Positions 11,021-20,044 of a stretch of DNA of 35,141 nucleotides are shown piece by piece. Below the pieces are notes generated by a model, which saw only the letters and a program-made list of their open reading frames with translations, did no database searches and was not told the origin of the DNA. Position numbers and translations under genes: made by a program. Positions within the stretch are counted from its first letter, which is position 1; each line of letters begins with the position of its first letter. Source of the stretch: Carex sylvatica (taxonomy: Eukaryota > Streptophyta > Magnoliopsida > Poales > Cyperaceae); contig CAXKVR010000629.1 of the NCBI GenBank assembly GCA_964058845.1, positions 1 through 35,141 on the forward strand. Reading direction: 5' to 3'.

Positions 11021-12178
11021 CTAATATCTAGAAGACATTACAGGGTTTGGGGGCAATTGCAAATTTTGCAAATTCTGCCCCAACATTTGAACAATTCTCG
11101 TCATGGATGGTCGATCTTCCGGGCTCCATTGGATGCACCATAATGCCACAATAGCAAGCTTTTTGGCAATTTCTTCATTGCCTCCCACATCAAGGACTAA
11201 ACACAAGTCTTTTCCTTGAGCTACTTGTTCATAAATCCACTCTGGGAAGTATGAATCTTCACTCCGATCTCATCCCTCTCGTAATGGGTCGATATTCTTT
11301 CTTCCACTTATCATCTCCAAAATCAACATACCAAAACTATAAACATCTGATTTGTAAGAGACTGCTCCAAAGTTTCTGGAGTACATTTCGGGAGAAAGAT
11401 AACCCATTGTACCCCGAGCAGCACTTATGGTCAAGTAGCTTTGATCCTTGGGACAGAGCTTGGAGAGACCGAAATCGGAGATCTTAGGAACCAAATTATG
11501 GTCAAGCAAAATATTGTGAGGCTTGATATCAAAGTGAAGAATGCGCTGGTAGCAGCCCTGGTGTAAATATTCGATACCCTCTGCAATGCCTGTAGCAACT
11601 ACAAACATCTCTTCCATGCTAAATTGGAGACTTCTCCAACTTGAGGAGTATATGTACTTATCTAGTGATCCATTCTCCATGAATTCATAAACAAGTGCCT
11701 GATTTGTTCCTTCAGAGCAAAACCCCAAAAGGCGAACAACATGTACATGGTGAATTCTTCCAATGGTGGCTACTTCATTTACAAATTGTTCGCCGCCCCA
11801 AGCAGATGCATGTAGCATCTTAATGGCTACTGGAATTCCATTAGGCAACTCCCCTTTATAGACAGTCCCAAATGCCCCAGCACCTATTCTTTTCTTGAAC
11901 CTATTTGTTATCTTTTTTAGGTCGTCATATGTGTACCGTGTTGAATTCATCACTCTGTAGCTTCTCAGGAAGTTTTCGATCTTTTGACGAACGGTTTTCT
12001 TTTTCTTTAACTGACGACGTATGTAGAAGACAGAAAAGCCTCCCAAAAGGAGAAGAGATATTGCGCCAACGGATATACCTAATAAAAAATAAAAAATATT
12101 AGGATCATAAGCAAAATAGAATTAATGTTTTCAACTCGTATCCAAGAGCGTGACAGCAAAGTTGTTGAGGAATCTTAC

Positions 12179-12202
12179 TGGCTTTCAGCACCATATGTGA
12201 AT
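12179..12202 (-). other. 24-nt micro-exon of gene 2
   Basis: A strong polypyrimidine tract and CAG precede it and CCA|GTAAGA follows it. It is the only short segment found that restores phase between exon 1 (phase 1) and the kinase exon (phase 2). It encodes about eight residues just before the membrane segment. Confidence 0.8.
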
Positions 12203-12721
12203 CTGAAAAAAGAAAAAAAGAAAAAAAAAAGTTTGTCTGTTAGTATCCAGGGCAAGTTAATTTTAGTTAATTTTAATAAACTAATTTAAAATTAAATGAA
12301 GAAATTAGTTACACTTGTATCTAGCAGGCATATTATGATAATAAAACCTAAAAAGGGAAGTAAAATTGAGATTTTCTGCCAACTGTTTGGTTGAAGTTAC
12401 AAGAAACGACCGAATGGAACAGTATGGACACTTTAATGTCAAAAGGACATATTGATATTTTAAAAATTTAGATAGAACAAGAGGCCAGGAGCTTGAGTCA
12501 CACATTTCAGAAGTACTTGGTGTCATATAATTTCCACTCCAAAATATTTACATGGTGCAGATTTCCAAATATAACAAATAAGATATGCCAACGGTCATAG
12601 CCAAAATGATCAATTTTCTTCAAATCGAGATAAATGATATTATAAACATTGTAACTCTCATATATAGTCGTCGGCAATAAAGAATCAAAGTATTAAAAGA
12701 AAGGTCAACTTATAAGGTTAC
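12203..12721 (-). other. Intron 1 of gene 2
   Basis: A GT-AG intron of 519 bp starting GTAACC. The second intron (12178-12079, 100 bp) starts GTAAGA and ends TTATTAG. No other feature is seen in either. Confidence 0.75.
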
Positions 12722-13556
12722 CTCGACAGAATGATTTTTTTGTTTTGATGTCGAATTCACAGCGATGCCACCATTTCTTTTCACACATGCTGCAGTTGAT
12801 CAACTCATCATGCCAATACAGCTGAATGACTGGTCTTGCCTCGAAGTCTCTAATCATGTGTTGGACTTGGAATTCTAGTGGTACTTCGGGTCCAGTAAAG
12901 AAGGTGCTGTTTCTAATCTTGCTGCAGGTGGAAGGAAGCGCTTCAACTTGTGTATAAGCCAAGGCAACATAGATGAAGTGGCCTTCAGACCCAAGGCACG
13001 AGATAGGAGATAAATACTCATCTTCCTCAGAAGAGGTGAGCACATCTGAGCAATCAAACCAACTGACATCTATTCAAGGAGAACTAAAGAAGAGAGAGCC
13101 AGTTACATTGGGCTGGGCAATTTGAGACCATGAACAATTAAGGCTCCACGAGTGTCTTGTTATCGCAAGTATTGAGCTCTTGTAATCTATTGACATCACA
13201 TTGTAGTCACCAGAATAGGGGAGGTTTAACACCGCGTTGCCACCTGAGCAAGAGAGGATGAGGGTGTCATAGCCACAGTGAGGTGCATGGGAGTCGAGGC
13301 GGAATGGGTACCTGACTATGGGTCCGTGCTTGCTGCATCTTAATGGGCGACAATCATTCAAATTAGTTTGTTTTCCAAGCACCAGAATTGTAGAAGTGTA
13401 ATAGGATATTAAGAGTTCGATTGCAAGTATATATGTGAGTGGAGCCATGTGAGGGGAGAACAATCTAGAGAACCAAAAGGGAGACAGAAATAGAGAATGG
13501 AGAGAACAGAGAATTGAGCAGTGAGTTTATCTTAACATTTTAAAGACCATCTTTTT

Positions 13557-13567
13557 TCATATATACC
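13557..13567 (-). promoter_or_regulatory. Candidate TATA box of gene 2
   Basis: The minus strand reads GGTATATATGA about 110 nt before the ATG at 13448. The position is reasonable for a core promoter, but the DNA is AT-rich and the call is weak. Confidence 0.4.
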
Positions 13568-13569
13568 TT

Positions 13570-14695
13570 ATCATCAGTAGTTGAGATTATTAAATCGAAA
13601 ATTTTAATTTCGAACTTTATTGGCCACTCCAAAGAAATTTTTTAACTGCATTCATCACTACCAAACCGGTATCTTCACAGGAAACCTTAAATTTTCTAAA
13701 ATTCCTTCATATGAAATCAACATTTGTTGGAAATTATTCAAAGATACTATATTTTATAAAGAGCACAGTATTTTTTGTATGTCATATTCTTATAATTTTT
13801 GGCACATTTTTTTTCTTTAAACCCAGATAGATATCAGGTTTCGGCTCATTTTTATTATCTTGAAAGTTTGCCACATATTTTTTATTTTCTGGACATTATT
13901 CTTAACAATAAAATACAGATCAATCTTCTAAAAAAAATATTATACAAATATCAATTAAAATAGCAGCATAAATTACAAAAAATTATAGAAAAAATACAAC
14001 ATTATATTAAAAAAATAGTGTCATTTTTGTAAGCACTTTTGAACTTAAGAATGAATTAATGGGTGTCTTCAGTCCAAAATGGAGAGCGTAACAGAGGTCT
14101 TTGTCAAACTTCATTAGGCATTACTTATTACAAATTTAATGAGATAATTGTGCTAAAACTCTAACGCCATGTTTATTTGTGGTTTAAAGTGAAAGAATTA
14201 TCCTGGTCACAGCTAGTCAATTTTTTATACTGAAAGATGCTGAAAATTGATTAGTCACTCCTTAGTACATATATCTCCTGCGTGCAGAAAAGGTAAGATG
14301 AGCAGGCCTTATTGGAAAAATTTACAATGTTAGCCTTTAATCGTTATAACGAAGACTCAGACTGACAGAGAAACGCGAAGACTCAATCGGTCTTCGGAGA
14401 GAATTTTCAGAATTAGCAGTCTATTATTTGTGATGTGACAACATTTCTTCATAAGAAAATTGTCCTTGGTCCTTACACTTTAAGCTTGTTTCAGTTGTCC
14501 ATTTGGTTTTCCTTATATAGACTTTGAACTATAGATTTAATTTATAGAGTTTGATTTTACCACTTATGGCTCACTTCATATATACAATATGTTACAAACA
14601 CTGCTGATTCTGAAAATTCTTTCTATTTCGACAGTGCTTGATTTGTAGCAAAAAAAACAAAGATAAAATTAGAAATACGTAAAAAATATTGCACA
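13570..14695. repeat. Tandem unit A, left part (upstream region of gene 2)
   Basis: From about 13570 this DNA aligns by eye with unit B (from about 22230) and unit C (from about 23905). Shared landmarks are GATTAT(T/C)AAATCG(A/G)AAATTTT, GAAATTATTCAAA, the TGGCAGCATAAATTAC phrase, an AATGGGTGT phrase, the CTCCTGCGTGCAGAAAAGG phrase, CCTTA(T)ATAG and, near 14600, CTGCTGATTCTGAAAATTC. The unit is interrupted near 14695 by nested insertions and resumes at about 22095. It adjoins gene 2 and so may contain or derive from that gene's promoter. No protein or RNA family is recognised in it. Confidence 0.7.
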
Positions 14696-15040
14696 GTCGA
14701 TGCATGGTAATGGGCAACTCGAATTCAACTCAGGATGAATTGAGTCGAGTTGAGAAGGCCGAATTGAGCTGGCTCGCTGAGTCGTGACTCATGAAAAATT
14801 AACTCGTGATTAGTGATCATAAATTCATAATTACCTATTAATAGTCTAGCACTTTGAATTTTAAGGCGTTGAACATTTGAATTATTGATATATGTCATGT
14901 GAATGTACATTTGTTGAACTGTTGAAAAAGATGAGAAGATTCCGGCAACTGTTTATTGTTCTCCTCAGCCATAGTGGCTCAGATCGAGTGTAATGGGAAA
15001 TGAAATGAGTTAGTTCAAGTCCAGTCGGGGTATGGGACGC
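14696..15040. mobile_element. Small repeat split by the LTR retrotransposon, left part
   Basis: This stretch and 21925-22094 interrupt unit A together. Both are rich in the words GAGTTGAGTCGAGTTG or their complement (CAACTCGAGTCAACTAACTC). The right piece ends CTCACTAGCCATGAGTTTTT then GTACAACCC. Such GAGCTC/ACTCG-rich short elements are common in plants, and a non-autonomous hAT-like origin is a guess. I could not find convincing terminal repeats or a target duplication. The 6.9-kb retrotransposon sits inside it. Confidence 0.5.
15036..15040. repeat. Target site duplication, left (GACGC)
   Basis: GACGC immediately precedes the left LTR and recurs at 21925-21929 immediately after the right LTR. 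A perfect 5-bp duplication is as expected for LTR retrotransposon integration. Confidence 0.92.
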
Positions 15041-16959
15041 TGTTGCACCAAAAATGTATAGTACAAAGTTTCAGTACAACAAACTGTACCTTTTAACTTT
15101 AAATACACTTTCAGTTCAGATTGCAAGTATACAATCCTACCGTGTAGTATATTATCGGGTATCGATCCACAGGGAATATGGACAATTACTAGGTTTAGAC
15201 TTTATTAATTAATTTCAGAAAAGAAGTAAAAATAAAAAGAAGTAAGTGCAATAAAAGTAGAATTGGGGGGTTTGTTTGTTATAACTTCCTAAGGTTTGGG
15301 TTCAATACCCGAGAAGAGGAGGTTTAAAACAATAAAAGTAAAAAAAAGAAGTAAAATAGAATCTTGTTTGCTTTCAAGAATTGGAAAGATCTAGGAGCAT
15401 TTGGTCTACAATCCCTTGTTAATTCTATCTATTCGGTATTGTTTAAATTCATGTATGGTTTGATGAGGTTTCTAACCTAATATGTCATTAAGGGTCACTT
15501 TTGTGAATTAATAACGTGCCTAAATAATTCGGACTTCACAGTTACGTCATTCATCCTAGCTATCTAGACCATAAGCTCTTGTTAGTTTCTCCTCTCCTCA
15601 AATATTGATACTTCACAGTTACGTCTTTCATACCAATATCCGATTCAATTTGAGATAACCTAATAAGGGTATGACTTCACAGTTACGTCTTTCACCAAGT
15701 CCCTAATCCTAATTTCTGTAGTTCCGGTTTGATTTCGCAGTTGGTTAGACCTTAATCACAACCTAAGATATTTGTGTTCATAATTGGTACTCTCCTCTCG
15801 TCCTAACTTCTTTAGTTCTTTCGAATCTAAAATGGAACTACATCGATTTTAAGTACTAATTATGTAGTTAACACAAATTATAAATCTCAGAAATTAGCAT
15901 CAAATCCCATAAAATAATCATAATAAAAATAAATAACCGAATAAGATACAATTAAACAAGTTCATGCATTGACCTAAACCCCTAGAGAGAAAACTAGCCT
16001 CTCATGGAGATGCAAGTATTCAACAAAGAATTAATTACAAAAGATTGGCTAAAATAAAGAGAAATTAAATAGAGAAATAGATTACACTCTTCTCTAGATG
16101 GAGAACCCTTATTCTTGCCTTCTTCTTGAAATCTTCTTCTTCTTCCTCCTTGAATTGCTTCCTTGATTGTAGAAATTTACGCTAAGTATTGGTGGAGATG
16201 AGATTGATCTTTGTGAAGAGATCTCCCTCCGAAGAGAGATTGCCCCTCCTTCGAGAGATTGCCCCTTCTTTATAGCAAAAGACTATGCCTAATCAAGAGA
16301 CATAGTTATGGGGTGAGTGGAGTTAGTGGGTGCTATTTTTGGATTGTTTCTCAAGCTGCATAGTCCAAGTTTAGCTGTCAAAAAGCATCCCTAGCTCGCT
16401 AAAAATAGAAACCGTGTTGAAAACGTGTATTTCTAGCTGTCTGCGGATCCACTGCATCCGCACTGACTCCAAGTTTCCTTTTTTAGATTCTCAGGTTGTA
16501 GATCTTCTCGTTAGCTTTCTGAAAAGTGGTTATATGCCCAAAACGGAGTTACGAGTCAAAAGTTGTGGCCGTTTTAAGTTCAGACTCTATTTTTGGCTCT
16601 GCTACGCGAATGTGCTACAGTGCGTCCGCATTGGGCTCGGTTTTTTCTGTGTGACCAGAGTGCGGTTGCATCGATATTTGTGCATCTGCACGGATTTTGA
16701 TGAATAGCTTATTATATCTTTTTAAAATTGGCGCGCGTCCAGAAATCCATCTAAGTACTTAGTATGTCCGTATCGAAAATCGTGCATCCGCACTGTGCAT
16801 TTTTCTTCATTTTTCTTCGTTTCCTGCAAATTAAAACCAAACAAATGCAGTAACTTGATTCTAGGTGTATTATATTCTCTTTATATTCAAAATACAAGAT
16901 ATTTGGTATTATTTCATGATGAAAACTAGATCGAATATGTATATAATTTATGTTTATCA
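15041..16959 (-). repeat. Left LTR (3' LTR of the minus-oriented element), 1919 bp
   Basis: It starts TGTTGCACC and ends TTTATCA. Compared with the right LTR it carries an extra copy of a segment around GAGAGATTGCCCCTCC (16200-16270) and about 13 extra bases near 16608. Most other differences are single-base transitions. A word of about 20 bp, ACTTCACAGTTACGTC followed by (A/T)TTCA, occurs three times at 15533, 15610 and 15674. The frame at 16414-16707 also lies in the LTR and is not considered a gene. Confidence 0.93.
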
Positions 16960-17005
16960 AATTCCCCCAAGCTTGAACATTGCTTGTCCCCAAGCAACAT
17001 CTAAA
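16960..17005 (-). other. Polypurine tract region of the LTR element
   Basis: On the minus strand this reads GGGGACAAGCAATG, then AAGCTTGGGGGAATTTG, and then enters the left LTR. A G-rich purine run directly against the LTR is where plus-strand DNA synthesis is primed. A related word pair lies at about 18165-18205. Confidence 0.8.
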
Positions 17006-18638
17006 CTTGAAATACAATTTCATCTCTAATTTAACCTTATATCAAGTGTACATTTTTAAATTGTAAAATTTGTATGAGCTTGCCAAAATTTAAAAATCGC
17101 AATGTAAATTTTCTACAAATTTAAAGTTCAACCCTTGACTAATTATGGTTCACCCCACAATTCGATTACTCTAACTTTCATTTCCTTAAAGGCTTAGAAT
17201 TTGTAAACTTCAGATATCTAAATTTGTTACAAAAAATGTATTTTTATTTGTGAAAAGTCTTTTAAAAATCTCCCAAGCTTGGATCAAGTTTAGGTTAGAA
17301 AGTCGCGGACTTCGTGTGTTGATATTTATAAAATTTAATTTTTCTTTTGTTGCTTTTATTTGATGACACTATAAATCTTTATCCTTAGGACAAAACCGGT
17401 TAGTTATAGGTAGCTAATCCATATCCAACCGTTTTAATTCAAAAGTGCATTTGCATGCTCATGGTTCAACCATTCCATAACATGAACCCACATTTTTAGT
17501 GTGAACCCGGTCACTTTATCGGACAAACTAGCGGAGCAAAGTGTCAATGACTCATTGCTATAAGTATGTCATATCGTTGTAACATAAGCAAGCGAAATCT
17601 TATTTTCTTTCTAAAAAATTTTCAATTTTGAACAATTTTTCAACATTTTTGCAAGATATCATGAATACACACATCCTTAGGCATTAAATCATACCTATGG
17701 ATATCCTGATCTTTCTAAATTTATTTTCTACATATAAGATATATTTTCAAAAAAATAAATTTAAATTTCTAATTTTTTATTTTCGTAAACCTTTATTTCC
17801 ACTAAGTTTTTCGCCAATTTATGGGGTTATTTCATTCCAAGGGTATCCCTAAAAAATCGTTAAAATTCTCATGAAAATTTCTAATTTTTCGACAATCACT
17901 CAAATTTATCAAAATTTTTGTTTTTGCCAACTTTTAACACAAAAATTAAACATGATTTTATACTTTATGCCTAATTAGACAATTAAGTCCAATTATGCAA
18001 GACTCTATTTTTATAACTTCGTAAAACATCTTGACAAATTTGTAATTTCAAGCATTTAAGTTCAAAATCACAAATCTTATTCATGGTCAAGTAAAAATTC
18101 AATGTTATAAATCCTAAAATTTGAAAAATAATTAAACATGCATGTAAAAATATAATTTTTTCCCATCCCCCAAGCTTAAATTAAGCATTGTCCCCAATGC
18201 ATGAATCTAAAACTAAAAAGTAAATAGAAAGAAATATGAAAGCTTAACTTGTGTGAAGAACCGTCATAGAGGTGGAGAGATGGCGGTTCGAGTAAAGGGA
18301 AGGATCGAGAAGGACTTGGGTTGCCTCCCAAGAAGCGCTTGGTTTTAGGTCTTCGGCTCAACCCGTTTTCTTGGACTAGGAGGGGTGTTGATTGGGCGGC
18401 ATCCTTTTGCCACTCCTTGCATTGAATTTGCGGGCACCGATTCATTTCCTAATTACGACATTCTCCATGCCTCCTTTGTCCACTTGTCGTAGTCTATCGG
18501 TCTCAGATCTTTCCACCGATATGCCTTGCGAGGAGTATTGATTAAAGTGCTCCATGTCTTGTTCTTCCTCTTCACGGATTGTTCTGAGAATGAAGTGCTA
18601 AAAAAAAGAAAGAAGATGAAAAATAAAAAGAAAGAAAA
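17006..18638 (-). other. Non-coding interior of the LTR element
   Basis: About 1.6 kb with no convincing gene. It includes a second GGGGACAATGC...AAGCTTGGGGG motif on the minus strand (18165-18205) and the word GCGCTTCTTGGGAGGCAACC (near 18320-18340). Words of this kind recur in the 3' non-coding part of plant Athila/Tat elements. A short frame at 18176-18445 spans these motifs and is probably fortuitous. Most of 17006-18160 is AT-rich and featureless. Confidence 0.6.
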
Positions 18639-19340
18639 CTAAAAAATATGAAATAAATCTCTAAAGTAAAAGCTAGTATTTATCCGATATTCCCTGAAAA
18701 AAGAAGGGGTATTTAGTTGGTTATGACAAATTTTTTTTTTCTTCTTTTCCACGAAAAAAGAAAGTTCTCCATCTTTGACATTATTGTGTACACCCGTCGA
18801 TGTTAAGATAATTTGACTTAAAATATTGTTCAATTGAACACCTTTCTCATTTTCAAGTATAACAAAATTGGCGAGGATCATAATTTTCTCATTTTTGAAG
18901 ACCATATTTTTCAAAACACTAAGTGGAGATTGTATTGAACTATCTTCTAGAATTAATTTTGTATTGGTCGACTCAAAAATACCGGACTCAAGTTGGTCAA
19001 ACATTTCAAGGGGCAAGGGACTTTCATTTGCTTCGAAATCACACGTTGGCTTTTCAATTTTTGTATTGCCTTTTGAGTAGGGTGATGAGAAGCTCTCGGG
19101 ATCTTCTAATGTGAATAAAAGAGGTAAATCATATGAATTTTTTTTGCTATTTTCTTCATTTAATGTTGTATTTTCACTCTCACTTTTGTTGGTTGAAAAT
19201 TCTGAAAAAAATCTGGTCAAATTTGGCATTTGGGTTAATTTTTCAATTTTTGGTTGCCTTATTAGATTTGCAAAGTTGTCAATTTTATCATTTAGATTTA
19301 ATCCAACCGAATCTTGTGAAAATGAAATAGATCTATGAGG
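18639..19340 (-). pseudogene. Unrecognised reading frame in the LTR element
   Basis: An open stretch of about 230 codons lies downstream of the gag relic in a different frame. Composition is protein-like in the middle (LLFTLEDPESFSSPY, CDFEANESPLPLEMFDQLES, SIQSPLSVLKNMVF) and acidic, then ends in a lysine run and AT-rich sequence. I recognise no domain and no retroviral enzyme motif. It may be a gag extension after a frameshift or an accessory frame particular to this non-autonomous family. There is no good start codon of its own. Function unknown. Confidence 0.45.
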
Positions 19341-19888
19341 AGAGTTATACCTTTTCTCTTTTTTGAGGTGGGATATACCTTTCCTTCTTTGTAGATTCAC
19401 ATTCCTTTGTGAGAGATTTACCTTCATCCTTTTGAGGTTTGTCGGATTCTTGCCATTTTTGAGATTCACCTTCATTTTCCGAAGATTCTTTCTCAATTTG
19501 TTCGACCTCCCTGCTTTGCCCTTCATGCACAATATTGACTTCCATGGCCATGGCATGATCATGCTCCATTGAGTTGCTTTTCGGCTTGATTGGGACCTCG
19601 TCATGTTGGCGTAAGAATGACGTGGTTGCAAGTTGTTCAATTTCGGCATTCAATGCTCTCAAATTTTTGCGAACCTTGTTATTTTCAATCACAAAGTTGT
19701 TTTTGATGGCAATATAATTATTAAACATCTTCTCCAAACAGATCAAATTGAGATGGACCTTGGTTTTGATATTGGTCATAAACGTTCGGATGGTCTCTCC
19801 AATTGAAATCGTAGGTGTTTGAAAAAGAATTATTTTGGTATTGGGGGTTGTGCCATTGGTAGGTCTCATAATCATAGAATTGTGCCAT
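19341..19888 (-). pseudogene. gag C-terminal relic (Athila/Tat-like)
   Basis: An ATG at 19888 begins MAQFYDYETYQWHNPQYQ, followed by SNTYDFNWRDHPN, which resembles the NTYNPGWRNHPNFSW segment common in Athila/Tat Gag. After a frameshift near 19745 the match continues as CLEKMFNNYIAIKNN and LNAEIEQLATTSFLRQHDE, corresponding to the LE-Q-GQLA segment of the same family. A charged tail leads to RYIPPQKREKV. The N-terminal Gag domain and the zinc knuckle are not seen. It is a decayed fragment and not expected to form particles by itself. Confidence 0.7.
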
Positions 19889-20021
19889 TGTCCTTCTATT
19901 TCCTCGGGGTGATAGCTTGCACAAGAGAAAATAAATCGTTAGAATCAACTAATAAAACTGAAGAAAACTAAAAATCTGAAATAAATCTTTAAAGTAAAAA
20001 CTTAGTATTTAACCTATACTC

Positions 20022-20038
20022 CTCCGGCAACAGCGCCA
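20022..20038 (-). other. Primer-binding site (tRNA-Asp)
   Basis: The minus strand reads TGGCGCTGTTGCCGGAG, six bases inside the right LTR. It matches the TGGCGCCGTTGCC complement of the plant tRNA-Asp 3' end with one C-to-T change at a CpG, then diverges slightly. Confidence 0.85.
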
Positions 20039-20044
20039 AAAACT

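Larger units (their letters stand above)
11021..13448 (-). pseudogene. LRK10L-type receptor kinase with two in-frame TGA codons (gene 2)
   Basis: Three exons on the minus strand, 13448-12722, 12202-12179 (24 nt) and 12078-11021, join in phase into 603 codons. Residues 1-30 form a signal peptide (MAPLTYILAIELLISYY). A GUB_WAK-type ectodomain follows, with CRPLRCSKHGPIVRYPFRL, CGYDTLILSC and YNVMSIDY. The micro-exon (SHMVLKA) leads into a membrane segment (ISVGAISLLLLGGFSVFYI). The kinase has GAGAFG, VAIKML, HFDIKPHN, DFGLSKL and a complete C-lobe ending NLQLPPNPVMSSRY. Two TGA codons interrupt it: codon 125 (13076-13074) in the ectodomain and codon 520 (11272-11270) in the kinase C-lobe. The frame is the same on both sides of each, so these are substitutions or sequencing errors, not frameshifts. 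As read, the product is truncated before the membrane segment. Confidence 0.88.

Noticed and set aside
16414..16707. Frame of 97 codons in the left LTR with a partner at 21401-21649 in the right LTR
   Set aside because: The two frames are similar only because the LTRs are copies of each other. There is no known domain, they end at different points, and they run opposite to the element's own transcription.
18176..18445. Frame of 89 codons containing KRFLGGNPS in the LTR element
   Set aside because: It spans the conserved GGGAGGCAACCC non-coding word of Athila/Tat elements; the apparent peptide follows from that word and not from a gene.
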